Positions 16,904 to 24,787 of a stretch of 64,000 nt of DNA are shown here, one piece after another. The stretch is from NCBI GenBank assembly GCA_965140395.1, contig OZ223205.1, forward strand, positions 248,001 through 312,000. Reading direction: 5' to 3'. Position 1 is the stretch's first letter. Each line of letters begins with the position of its first letter. The translations under genes were made by a program, and so were the position numbers. Under the pieces are notes generated by a model. That model made no database searches. It had not been told where the DNA came from and saw nothing but the letters and a program-made list of their open reading frames with translations. The DNA is from Parvibaculum sp002684405 (lineage in GTDB: Bacteria > Pseudomonadota > Alphaproteobacteria > Parvibaculales > Parvibaculaceae).

Positions 16904-17986
16904 ATGACAAAAATTCCCGCCTGTTTTTCAGAGACTTATGCCGAAGCCCGCGCGAAATTCCTCTCCGCCGCCAAGGCGGCGGGCGCGACACTCGAAACAT
17001 ATGAACACCCGGCAAAGGGCCCCGGCGGCGAAACGCTCGCCACCGACGTCGCCCGGATCGGCCCGGCGGATGCAGAATCCATCATCGCGCTTGGCGCGGG
17101 TACGCATGGCGTGGAGGGCTATTGCGGTTCGGGGCTTCAGATCGCGCTGCTGGAAACCGGCTTTGCCGACAGGCTGCCCGAGGGCGCTGCCCTCGTTCTC
17201 ATCCATGCGATCAACCCGTTCGGCTTCGCCTGGAGCCGCCGCGTCAATGAGGACAATGTCGACCTCAACCGCAATTTCATCGATCACGATGCACCGTACC
17301 CGGAAAATCCCGGCTATGAGGAACTGAAAGACGTCATCAACCTGCCTGATCTCGAGCCCGGAACCGTCAAGCAGGCGCAGGAGAAACTCCTCGCCTATGC
17401 GGAGAAAAACGGCTTCCCCGCACTTCAATACGCGATGAGCGCCGGGCAATACGCCCATCCCGGCGGCGTGCAGTTCGGCGGCAACGGACCGACATGGTCG
17501 CATCTCACGCTGAAGGACATCGTCCGGAAACATTTCGCACCGGCGGAGCGCATCGTCTTCATCGACTTTCACACCGGCCTCGGTCCCCGCGCACATGGCG
17601 AGATCATCAGCACGGCAGCACCCGACAGCCCGACCTACAAGCGCATGACCGATCTCTGGGGCAATGAAGTGCTCTCCACCAAGGCGGAAGGCTCCGTCTC
17701 GTCAAACGTCGCGGGCTCCATCACCGACTTTCTGGCGGAGGAACTCGACGGCAAGGCGCTTGCCGCCTGCGGTCTCGAATTCGGCACGCTGCCCATCACC
17801 GAAGTCTCCTTCGCCCTGCAGGCCGACAACTGGCTCTGGCAGAATGGCGGTGCGGAGAACCCGCGCGCGCAGGAAGTCGGCGCGATCATCCGGGGCGCGT
17901 TCTACATCGATGAGGACGACTGGAAGGAAGAGGTCTTCAAACGCGCCGAGGAAGTGGCCGTGAAGGGGCTCAAGGGGCTGGAATAG
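16904..17986 (+). CDS. DUF2817 family protein (M14-like carboxypeptidase fold)
   Basis: The 360-residue product matches DUF2817 proteins, distant relatives of zinc carboxypeptidases. GTHGVEGYCGSG carries a His-Glu pair like the M14 HxxE ligand, followed by INPFGFAWSRRVNEDNVDLNRNF and IDFHTGLGPRAHGE with a third His. The Glu in the late GLEFGTLP segment could be catalytic. No signal peptide is visible, so it is likely cytosolic; the substrate is unknown. The 166-bp gap before it shows no clear element. Confidence 0.85.
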   Translation: MTKIPACFSETYAEARAKFLSAAKAAGATLETYEHPAKGPGGETLATDVARIGPADAESIIALGAGTHGVEGYCGSGLQIALLETGFADRLPEGAALVLIHAINPFGFAWSRRVNEDNVDLNRNFIDHDAPYPENPGYEELKDVINLPDLEPGTVKQAQEKLLAYAEKNGFPALQYAMSAGQYAHPGGVQFGGNGPTWSHLTLKDIVRKHFAPAERIVFIDFHTGLGPRAHGEIISTAAPDSPTYKRMTDLWGNEVLSTKAEGSVSSNVAGSITDFLAEELDGKALAACGLEFGTLPITEVSFALQADNWLWQNGGAENPRAQEVGAIIRGAFYIDEDDWKEEVFKRAEEVAVKGLKGLE

Positions 17987-18005
17987 CGGAAGTCCCAAAC
18001 CACAT

Positions 18006-18097
18006 CGTCATTGCGAGGAGCGAGGCGACGAAGCTATCCCGTTCTACGCCTGCCGCCTCTGGATTGCCGCGCGCCCTGACGGGCGCTCGCAATGACG
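18006..18097. repeat. Intergenic repeat with CGTCATTGCGAG terminal inverted repeats
   Basis: A perfect 12-bp inverted repeat, CGTCATTGCGAG (18006-18017) and CTCGCAATGACG (18086-18097), bounds a 92-bp element whose interior continues GAGCGAGGCGACGAAGC and includes an internal hairpin GCGCCCTGACGGGCGC. Elements with exactly these ends are a well-known dispersed non-coding repeat in alphaproteobacteria. It lies between convergent DUF2817 and rpmF genes. Confidence 0.88.
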
Positions 18098-18120
18098 GAT
18101 GAACCAAGAACCGCGAACGA

Positions 18121-18153
18121 AAAACGCCGGCGCCCTTTCGGGAACCGGCGTTT
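18121..18153 (-). terminator. Rho-independent terminator of rpmF
   Basis: On the minus strand, AAACGCCGG and CCGGCGTTT form a 9-bp stem with a GC-containing loop, followed by TTTTCG. It starts 24 bases after the rpmF stop. Confidence 0.75.
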
Positions 18154-18176
18154 CGAATTCTTCAGATCCTGATGGA

Positions 18177-18362
18177 TCAGAAATCGTCCTTCGGCTTCAG
18201 CACCTGACGGCCGCGATACATACCGCTCTTCAGGTCGATATGATGCGGACGGTGCAGCTCGCCGCTGTCGGGATTTTCGACATAGGCCTGCTGCTTCAGC
18301 GCATCGGCCGAACGGCGCATGCCGCGCTTGGACGGGGTTACTTTCCTCTTCGGAACGGCCAT
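18177..18362 (-). CDS. rpmF: 50S ribosomal protein L32
   Basis: The 61-residue protein has the L32 N-terminus MAVPKRKVTPSKRGMRRSAD and the alphaproteobacterial tail HRPHHIDLKSGMYRGRQVL. It lacks the four-Cys zinc knuckle found in some L32 proteins, as is normal in this group. It is a structural part of the large ribosomal subunit. ATG 18362 is fixed by homology; the longer open frame upstream is not coding. A terminator follows. Confidence 0.97.
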   Translation of the reverse strand: MAVPKRKVTPSKRGMRRSADALKQQAYVENPDSGELHRPHHIDLKSGMYRGRQVLKPKDDF

Positions 18363-18602
18363 GGCTCTAGCTCCAGTTGGTTTAAATCTGTCAAAAGCGG
18401 CTCTCAGCGCCGGCCCGAAAACGGGATGGGCCGGTGCGGGCTGCCTGCCTCCGCCAGATTTTGAAATCGGCTTGCCGCGCCCGGAAAACCACTTCCCCCG
18501 GGCAATCGGCAATTTGGACGGGCTTATACAGGCAAAAGGGGGCAAAAGTCCATGCCCCCCTGACGCTTCGTCGCTATTTTGCGCGAATCCTGCCCGCGGC
18601 CC

Positions 18603-19301
18603 TCAGTTGAAAGCCACCACCGCGCAATCGGAGCCCGGAATACCGGCCCTGGCGCAGGCCGCGCGGGCGTCCCGCTCGCTGGCAAAACCGCCCATCCGGA
18701 CCCTGTGGAAGCGCTCGCCGCCCACATCCGCTTCTTCGATGAAAATCCGCTCATCGCCCTGAAGGTCGGCTTTCTTACCCGAAAGGTCCAGATAGCGCCG
18801 GGTCGCTGCGCCGATGGACTGATAGGAACCGAGCTGCACATAAAAGCGCGCTTTGCCGGAACGCGCGCTCGCGGGCGCGGCGGGCTCCAGGCTCGCAACC
18901 TGCACCCCGCGATCCGTGAACGGGCGCACCGAGGGACGCGCCAGGGGCACGGCCGGCGATGCGTTGATGGAACCGGTAATGAGCCGATCGTCGGCGTCCG
19001 CAGGCTCGCTGCGAACGGCGGCAACCCGCACAGGCGCCCGGCGGACGGGCTCGCTGCGCGGCCTGGGCGCCGGGCTTACCGCCCGAACGGGCCGCCAGGG
19101 CCTCGGCTTCGGCAGGACACGGGCATCGGCCACATAAACCGGCACCTCGACCGTGCGCTCCACAAGGCGGTTCATCCCCGCCGTGTCATAGCGCTCTCCC
19201 GCCTCATGCGAGGCGGTCTCGCGCTGCCAGACGAAAATCGCGATCAGCATGGCGCCGAGGAACAGCCAGAAACGTTCGCGCCGAACCTTATCCCGAAACA
19301 T
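18603..19301 (-). CDS. SPOR-domain membrane protein
   Basis: The 232-residue protein has an N-terminal transmembrane helix (RFWLFLGAMLIAIFVW), a long Pro/Arg-rich periplasmic linker, and a C-terminal SPOR domain (ARFYVQLGSYQSIGAATRRYLDLSG through FHRVRMGGFASERDARAACARA). SPOR domains bind denuded septal peptidoglycan, so a role in cell division or wall remodelling is likely. It does not resemble FtsN beyond this layout. Confidence 0.85.
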   Translation of the reverse strand: MFRDKVRRERFWLFLGAMLIAIFVWQRETASHEAGERYDTAGMNRLVERTVEVPVYVADARVLPKPRPWRPVRAVSPAPRPRSEPVRRAPVRVAAVRSEPADADDRLITGSINASPAVPLARPSVRPFTDRGVQVASLEPAAPASARSGKARFYVQLGSYQSIGAATRRYLDLSGKKADLQGDERIFIEEADVGGERFHRVRMGGFASERDARAACARAGIPGSDCAVVAFN

Positions 19302-19418
19302 GATCGAGCCCCCAAATTGCCCATACGCCCCGAAGGGCCATGGCGGGAGACTCGGTCAATATAGTTAATAAAAACTGTATCTTTATAGGACAGAATCACA
19401 CGTCGGCGATTTGCGGCC

Positions 19419-20537
19419 TCAGGCGTTGAGCAGGCTGTCCGCCTCGTGGAAGGGGGCGCCCAGCGCCTCCGCCACCGCCGCATAGGTGAGCTTGCCCTCA
19501 TAGACATTGAGCCCGGCCTTAAGATGCGGGTTGTCGGCGAGCGCCTGACGGTAGCCCTTGTCGGCCAGCGACAGGGTGAAGGGGAGCGTGGCGTTATTGA
19601 GGGCGAAAGTGGAGGTACGCGCCACGGCGCCGGGCATATTGGCGACGCAGTAATGCACCACCTCATCCGTCACATAGGTGGGATCGGCATGGGTGGTGGC
19701 ATGAGAGGTCTCGAAGCAGCCGCCCTGGTCGATGGCGATGTCGACGAGCACGGAGCCCTTCTTCATCTTCTTGACCATCTCCCCGGTGACGAGCTTGGGT
19801 GCCGCCGCGCCCGGCACCAGCACAGCGCCGATGACGAGATCGGCGCCCAGCACATATTCCTCGATGGCATCCACCGTCGAATAGATGGTGTTGAGCATCG
19901 GGCCGAACTGCATATCGAGCTCGTAGAGGCGGTGCAGATTGATGTCGATTACCGTCACATGCGCCTCGAGCCCCATCGCCATGCGCGCGGCGTTGGTACC
20001 AGCCACGCCGCCGCCCAGCACGACGACGCGGCTGGCGGCCACGCCCGGCACGCCGCCCAGCAACATGCCGCGACCGCCCTGGGCTATCTCAAGGCAGTGG
20101 GCACCGGCCTGAATGGACATGCGGCCCGCCACTTCGGACATGGGCGCAAGGAGAGGGAGACCGCCGCGCGCATCGCTCACGGTTTCATAGGCAATGGCGA
20201 CGCAGCCCGATTCCATCAGACCGCGGGCCTGCTCGGGATCGGGCGCAAGATGCAGATAGGTGAAGAGGATCTGTCCCTCGCGCAGCATCTTCCATTCCGA
20301 CGGCTGCGGCTCCTTCACCTTCACGATCATCTCGGCGCGTTCGAAAATTTCTTCCGGCGTCGCGACGATTTCCGCGCCAGCCGTTTCATAGTCGCTGTCG
20401 AACAGACCGATGCCGAGCCCGGCATCCTTCTGCACCATCACCTGGTGCCCGTGATGAACGGCTTCACGCACCGCGGCGGGCGTCATGCCCACACGGTACT
20501 CATGGACCTTGATTTCCTTGGGGACACCGATACGCAT
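19419..20537 (-). CDS. ald: Alanine dehydrogenase
   Basis: The 372-residue enzyme interconverts L-alanine and pyruvate plus ammonia with NAD. Family landmarks run along the whole length: MRIGVPKEIKVHEYRVGMTP, VKVKEPQPSEW with the substrate-site Lys, TYLHLAPD, AIAYETV, MSIQAGAHCLE, GVAASRVVVLGGGVAGTNAARMA (Rossmann loop) and VVHYCVANMPGAVARTST. The length is typical. It is monocistronic; 247 bases separate it from the divergent NUDIX gene. Confidence 0.97.
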   Translation of the reverse strand: MRIGVPKEIKVHEYRVGMTPAAVREAVHHGHQVMVQKDAGLGIGLFDSDYETAGAEIVATPEEIFERAEMIVKVKEPQPSEWKMLREGQILFTYLHLAPDPEQARGLMESGCVAIAYETVSDARGGLPLLAPMSEVAGRMSIQAGAHCLEIAQGGRGMLLGGVPGVAASRVVVLGGGVAGTNAARMAMGLEAHVTVIDINLHRLYELDMQFGPMLNTIYSTVDAIEEYVLGADLVIGAVLVPGAAAPKLVTGEMVKKMKKGSVLVDIAIDQGGCFETSHATTHADPTYVTDEVVHYCVANMPGAVARTSTFALNNATLPFTLSLADKGYRQALADNPHLKAGLNVYEGKLTYAAVAEALGAPFHEADSLLNA

Positions 20538-20784
20538 GAACGTAACCTCTGGGCTCTGGGGTGAGACGGCCTTGATCTGTAGGGATGAGGTTACGCGCCC
20601 GCTCGCAGCCCACCAAGATGCCGGGAATACGAAATTTCATCGTCGCGTTTATGATGTTAAACATTAAGTGCCCTTTCAGGCCCTTTCCGCGCGACCGGGA
20701 CCTATTTACTAAACACCCCGGCGGCAGCCGCATCGACCCTGTGAAGTCAGCTCCCTGAGGTCCGACACCGCGAGTTCCGATCCC

Positions 20785-21435
20785 ATGCCTTCAACGCCCT
20801 ATCGCTTCGACGAGACGCTCCGCCGCCTTATGGCCGACAGGCTTGCCGCCTTCCGCCCCGAAAGCCCCGCATCGGCGGAGCTGAAACAGGCCGCCGTCGC
20901 CATCGCGGTCGCCCCGATGCAAAAAGAAGGGCCCGGCGGGGAAGACGAAGCGGGCTTCCTGCTCACCCGCCGCGTGCCGCGCCTTTCGTCCCATGCGGGC
21001 CAATGGGCGCTGCCCGGCGGACGGCTCGACCCCGGCGAAGACGCCGTCGCGGCAGCGCTGCGCGAAATGCAGGAGGAAATCGGCCTCGCCCTGCCGCATG
21101 ACCATGTGCTGGGACGGCTCGACGCCTATCCCACACGGTCGGGCTATGAGATCACGCCCGTCGTGATCTGGGCGCCGGACCTTTCGGACATGGCGGCGAA
21201 CCCCTCGGAGGTCGCCTCCATCCATCATTTCGGATTGAGCGAGTTCGACCGGGAAGGCTCGCCGGAATTCATAGGCATCCCCGAAAGCGAAAGACCCGTC
21301 ATCCGCCTCCATATCGGCGCGTCGCATATTCATGCGCCCACCGCGGCCATGCTCTACCAGTTCGCCGAAGTGGCGCTGCGCGGCCGCGACACCCGCGTCG
21401 CCCGCCTGGAACAGCCCGTCTGGGCCTGGAAATGA
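20785..21435 (+). CDS. NUDIX hydrolase, CoA pyrophosphatase-like
   Basis: The 216-residue protein carries the NUDIX box GGRLDPGEDAVAAALREMQEEIGL with the metal-binding REMQEE. The preceding RVPRLSSHAGQWALPGG resembles the CoA-specific LSSHPGQ signature of NudL-type enzymes, which split coenzyme A into phosphopantetheine and adenosine 3',5'-bisphosphate. The C-terminal half is less conserved. Specificity is inferred. Confidence 0.85.
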   Translation: MPSTPYRFDETLRRLMADRLAAFRPESPASAELKQAAVAIAVAPMQKEGPGGEDEAGFLLTRRVPRLSSHAGQWALPGGRLDPGEDAVAAALREMQEEIGLALPHDHVLGRLDAYPTRSGYEITPVVIWAPDLSDMAANPSEVASIHHFGLSEFDREGSPEFIGIPESERPVIRLHIGASHIHAPTAAMLYQFAEVALRGRDTRVARLEQPVWAWK

Positions 21436-21444
21436 AAATGAAAA

Positions 21445-21470
21445 CGCCGCCGGTACCCTGTCCGGCGGCG
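21445..21470 (-). terminator. Rho-independent terminator of the DUF2061 gene
   Basis: A perfect 9-bp stem, CGCCGCCGG / CCGGCGGCG, with an eight-base loop is followed on the minus strand by TTTTCATTTTCATTT. It lies between the convergent NUDIX and DUF2061 genes. Confidence 0.75.
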
Positions 21471-21497
21471 CGCAGGATGCACGGTTTGCGATGCCCG

Positions 21498-21731
21498 TCA
21501 GATGACGTTGTGGCCGAGATCGGGGTCGAAGCCGTTTTTGAGCCCGGCCGGGCGGGCCTCGGCCCGTGCCCAGACCTTTTCATGGAAATAGAAGACCACC
21601 GTGTTCACCAGCGGCTCGATCAGCGCCACACCCGTGGCGATTTCGATCGAGCCCGTGAGCGTATAGGTCACGCCGAAGCCGACGCTGAAATGCAGGCAGG
21701 CGAAGGTCAGAGTCTTGGCAAGCGAACGCAT
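21498..21731 (-). CDS. DUF2061 small membrane protein
   Basis: The 77-residue protein matches DUF2061: MRSLAKTLTFACLHFSVGFGVTYTLTGS, a second hydrophobic stretch IATGVALIEPLVNTVVFYFHEKVWAR, and a short polar tail. Two membrane helices are likely. Function is unknown; relatives often sit near sulfur-assimilation or membrane genes. GGAGATAG before 21731 favours this ATG over one at 21743. The upstream region is AT-rich with an inverted repeat. Confidence 0.8.
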   Translation of the reverse strand: MRSLAKTLTFACLHFSVGFGVTYTLTGSIEIATGVALIEPLVNTVVFYFHEKVWARAEARPAGLKNGFDPDLGHNVI

Positions 21732-21791
21732 CTCTATCTCCATCCGTAAGACGCACGGGACCTCATATCCCGGCCTCATGGACTAGATAAT

Positions 21792-21810
21792 AATTAGTCT
21801 CATTCTAATT
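21792..21810. promoter_or_regulatory. Candidate operator upstream of the DUF2061 gene
   Basis: AATTAG and CTAATT are exact inverted arms around seven bases, inside an AT-rich patch that must hold the DUF2061 promoter. It resembles metal-regulator boxes in general form, but no family can be assigned. Confidence 0.35.
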
Positions 21811-22027
21811 TGCAAGAAGAATGAGGCGCCTTTTTGAGCGCGATCGCCGGCCCTCGTCATACCGCAGTGCCGCATTCCGCTTGCCCGTCCCCCCGCTTCC
21901 GGTGCTAGGCTCGATATCGACGATTACCGGGCGGGCGCCGTTATCTCTCAATCGACCTCTCACCCGATCATGGTAGAAGCCTGCCCCGCAGGGTCATCGC
22001 GAGCCTGCCGGGCACAACATTTCGAGC

Positions 22028-23173
22028 ATGTGCATGTCTGAAGCCGCAATGACCCTCTCCTCGCCTGCCGACCAGGCAGACCGGCAACCGATCATCGAGA
22101 TCAATAGCGTGTCCAAGGTCTTTCCCGGCGGGGTAAAGGCGGTCGACAATGCCAATGTCACCATCGATCGGGGCGAGTTCTTCGCCCTTCTGGGTCCGTC
22201 GGGCTGCGGCAAGACCACGCTTTTGCGCATGCTGGCCGGTTTCGAAACGCCCAGCCATGGCGAGGTTCTCATCGACGGCCAGAACATGGCGGATGTCGCG
22301 CCGAACAAACGCCCGGTGAACATGGTGTTCCAGTCCTATGCAGTCTTTCCGCATATGACGGTGGAACAGAATGTGGGTTACGGCCTCAAAATGGATGGCC
22401 GGCCCGCGGGCGAAATCAAAACGCGCGTGTCCGACGCGCTCGACCTTGTGAAACTCGGCGGCTACGGCAAGCGCAAGCCCGACGAACTGTCCGGCGGCCA
22501 GCGCCAGCGCGTCGCGCTCGCCCGCGCGCTGGTGAAACAGCCCTCCGTGCTGCTGCTCGACGAACCGCTTTCCGCGCTCGACGCCAAGCTGCGCGAAGCC
22601 ATGCAGCTCGAACTTGTCCGCCTGCAGAAGACCGTCGGCATCACCTTCGTCGTGGTGACGCACGATCAGTCCGAGGCGCTGTCCATGGCCGACCGCATCG
22701 CCGTGATGAGCGACGGCCTGGTGCGCCAGATCGCCTCGCCGCAGGAGCTTTACGAAAACCCGCACAACAAATTCGTCGCCGACTTCATCGGCACGATCAA
22801 TATGCTGGACGCAAAAGTGACGCCGGCCGGCGAAGGCCGCGTGAAGGTCCATGCCGCGCCGCTGGACGAATTCGAAATTGCGGGCGACGTGCAGGGCGAT
22901 CTCACCATGGCGATCCGGCCCGAAAAGATTTTCGTGGCCGACAAGCCCGAAGAAATCCGCAATCCCGAAGACACCGTCGTCATCAAGGGCAAGGTCGGCG
23001 AAGTCGCCTATTACGGCAGCTATTCCAACATCTTCTTCGAGATCGGCGACGGCCAGCGCCTGCTCGCGGATATCGGCAATATCAGCCGCGACATCGAGGA
23101 ATTCACCTTCTCGCCGGGCGAGGAATACTGGCTCTACTGGCGCAAGGAAGACGTGCTGCTGCTCGACGACTGA
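22028..23173 (+). CDS. ABC transporter ATP-binding protein, polyamine (PotA) type
   Basis: The 381-residue ATPase has Walker A GPSGCGKTT, the signature LSGGQRQRVALARAL, Walker B LLLDEPLSALD and the switch His in VVTHDQSEA. A C-terminal TOBE domain follows (MAIRPEKIFV to the end), as in PotA/PotG importers for spermidine or putrescine. No binding protein or permease gene lies next to it, so its partners must be elsewhere. ATG 22028 is used; ATG at 22034 and 22049 are alternatives. Confidence 0.85.
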   Translation: MCMSEAAMTLSSPADQADRQPIIEINSVSKVFPGGVKAVDNANVTIDRGEFFALLGPSGCGKTTLLRMLAGFETPSHGEVLIDGQNMADVAPNKRPVNMVFQSYAVFPHMTVEQNVGYGLKMDGRPAGEIKTRVSDALDLVKLGGYGKRKPDELSGGQRQRVALARALVKQPSVLLLDEPLSALDAKLREAMQLELVRLQKTVGITFVVVTHDQSEALSMADRIAVMSDGLVRQIASPQELYENPHNKFVADFIGTINMLDAKVTPAGEGRVKVHAAPLDEFEIAGDVQGDLTMAIRPEKIFVADKPEEIRNPEDTVVIKGKVGEVAYYGSYSNIFFEIGDGQRLLADIGNISRDIEEFTFSPGEEYWLYWRKEDVLLLDD

Positions 23174-23221
23174 GCCTCGGGGCGTGAACCTTCGCGGATT
23201 GAGCCGGCTTGGATAAGCCGC

Positions 23222-23953
23222 TCAGCGGTCGGGCTTGTAGCCCTCGGGCAGTTTGCCCTCGTCGCTGAGACGCTTGATCTCGCGCACGATCTTCTCGATC
23301 CGCAGCAGCGGCATGATTTCGTCGAGCAGGCGAATACCCCGCGCGGCGAGCTGTGCCGCCTCTTCCTGGTCGAGCCTGTCACCCACACTCTCATAGAAAG
23401 TGACGACTGCCCGGCGCGCCAGCACGTCGGTCAGCTCCGCATAGATGCCATAGGTGTCGACTTCATAGCCGACTTCCGGCGTGAACCCTTCCCGGCGGCC
23501 TTGCGCAACAAGCTCCACCAGCCGCGCATTGCGGCTGTTGAGCCATTCTTCGCCGTCATATTCGTCCACATGCAGAAAGCCGACCTCGACGAGGCGGCGC
23601 AGTTCCTCCTCGCTGAGGCCCGAACTGTCGCGCACCTCCGCGAAACGCCGCGGCTCCAGATTGCGCGGATCGGCGACCAGCGGCCCAAGCAGGTTTTCCA
23701 GCCCGATCAGCTGCTCGATCCCGCGCTGGGGCCGCGCATCCTGTGCGCTGACGATGGTCTTGATGACGCTGAGGGGGAGGAAGCGCTCGGTCTGCAGGCG
23801 GCGGATCAGCTTCAGCCGCTCGACATGCCCCTGATCGTAGCGCGCCACATTCCGCTTGGGGCGGTCGGGCTCGTGCAGCAGGCCTTCGCGGATGTAAAAG
23901 CGGATCGTCTCCCGGCCGACGCCCGTCTCCTTCTCGAGTTCCTTCATCTTCAT
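23222..23953 (-). CDS. MerR-family transcriptional regulator
   Basis: The N-terminal winged helix is clear: MKMKELEKETGVGRETIRFYIREGLLHEPDR, then NVARYDQGHVERLKLIRRLQTERFLPLSVIKTIV. The remaining 160 residues form a helical effector region without the Cys pattern of metal-sensing MerR proteins. A second HTH-like segment (SGLSEEELRRLVEVGFL) may be present. The start at 23953 is set by the domain boundary. It lies 58 bases downstream of the TetR gene on the same strand. The ligand is unknown. Confidence 0.82.
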   Translation of the reverse strand: MKMKELEKETGVGRETIRFYIREGLLHEPDRPKRNVARYDQGHVERLKLIRRLQTERFLPLSVIKTIVSAQDARPQRGIEQLIGLENLLGPLVADPRNLEPRRFAEVRDSSGLSEEELRRLVEVGFLHVDEYDGEEWLNSRNARLVELVAQGRREGFTPEVGYEVDTYGIYAELTDVLARRAVVTFYESVGDRLDQEEAAQLAARGIRLLDEIMPLLRIEKIVREIKRLSDEGKLPEGYKPDR

Positions 23954-24011
23954 CAGATGAGCGCAGTCCTTTTGTGGTCTTTCTCTACGCAATTCGTAGA
24001 CGGGGGGGAAT

Positions 24012-24671
24012 TCACCCCTCCGCGCGGTATCCGTCAAGGAAAAGCCGCACGGCGGCATCCACCGTATAGCCGATGCGCTGCGGAGTTGCCGTGTCGATCA
24101 CGCTGATCTGGCGCAGCATGTCGAATTCGCCCTTGCACAGCATGATGAACTGCGTCGCGGCCAGCTCGGTATCGGGAATATCGAGCTCCCCGGCCTCCAC
24201 CCGCCGCTTCAGATAGCCGGCAAGCTGCGCTTTCATGCGCCGGGGGCCGTTTTCATAAAAGACATGGCCAAGCTCGGGAAACTTGCCCGATTCCGCCGTA
24301 ATCAGCCGCCGGAGCGCACAGGCCGCCTCGCTCAGGATGAAGTCCACGAAATGGCGGCCGAAGGCGGGCAGGATCTCGGCAGCCGGCCCATCCCCGTTCA
24401 GCACCTCGAAGGCGGTGCCGCCCTGGGTATGGCACTGGCGCTCCGTCACGGCGGCGAAAAGCGCTTCCTTGTTGGAAAAATAGACGTAAAGCGTGCCCTT
24501 GGAGACGCCCGCCTCGCGCGCGATGAGAGACATGCTGGTGCCCTCATAGCCATTGGCGAGGAAGGCCCGCCGCGCGCCCGCGAGAATCTGGGTGCGCTTG
24601 GCCGATTCCACCTCGGCGGCTTGCGCGCCATCGCTCTCCATAACGTCCCCACTGGCGTCCAAATCCGGCAT
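24012..24671 (-). CDS. TetR-family repressor of the adjacent efflux pair
   Basis: The HTH is FLANGYEGTSMSLIAREAGVSKGTLYVYFSNKEALFAAV, preceded by an acidic tail. The C-terminal part resembles AcrR/RutR-type ligand domains (the PAFGRHFVDFILSEAACALRRLI region). The start at 24671 has AAGGA before it. It is divergent from emrA, with two operator-like sequences between, so it most likely represses emrAB and itself and is released by a pump substrate. Confidence 0.88.
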   Translation of the reverse strand: MPDLDASGDVMESDGAQAAEVESAKRTQILAGARRAFLANGYEGTSMSLIAREAGVSKGTLYVYFSNKEALFAAVTERQCHTQGGTAFEVLNGDGPAAEILPAFGRHFVDFILSEAACALRRLITAESGKFPELGHVFYENGPRRMKAQLAGYLKRRVEAGELDIPDTELAATQFIMLCKGEFDMLRQISVIDTATPQRIGYTVDAAVRLFLDGYRAEG

Positions 24672-24691
24672 TTTTCCTTCCAAAACGCTAT

Positions 24692-24710
24692 TGACCGAAC
24701 CGTTCAGTCA
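24692..24710. promoter_or_regulatory. TetR-type operator 1 (tetR side)
   Basis: TGACCGAAC-C-GTTCAGTCA is a 19-bp near-perfect palindrome (one mismatch between arms) 20 bases before the tetR start. Confidence 0.7.
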
Positions 24711-24757
24711 TTTTCTCTATTGAAAATGACCAATGTCGATGCATATTTCAAGTCCGT

Positions 24758-24776
24758 TGACCGACCGGTTCGATTT
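24758..24776. promoter_or_regulatory. TetR-type operator 2 (emrA side)
   Basis: TGACCGACCGGTTCGATTT matches operator 1 at 14 of 19 positions without gaps and ends 11 bases before the emrA start. The two sites are 66 bases apart. Confidence 0.65.
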
Positions 24777-24787
24777 TGAGGTCCCCC

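Noticed and set aside
23201..23223. Imperfect hairpin between the PotA-like and MerR genes
   Set aside because: The arms contain a bulge and no T-run follows, so it was not called as a terminator.
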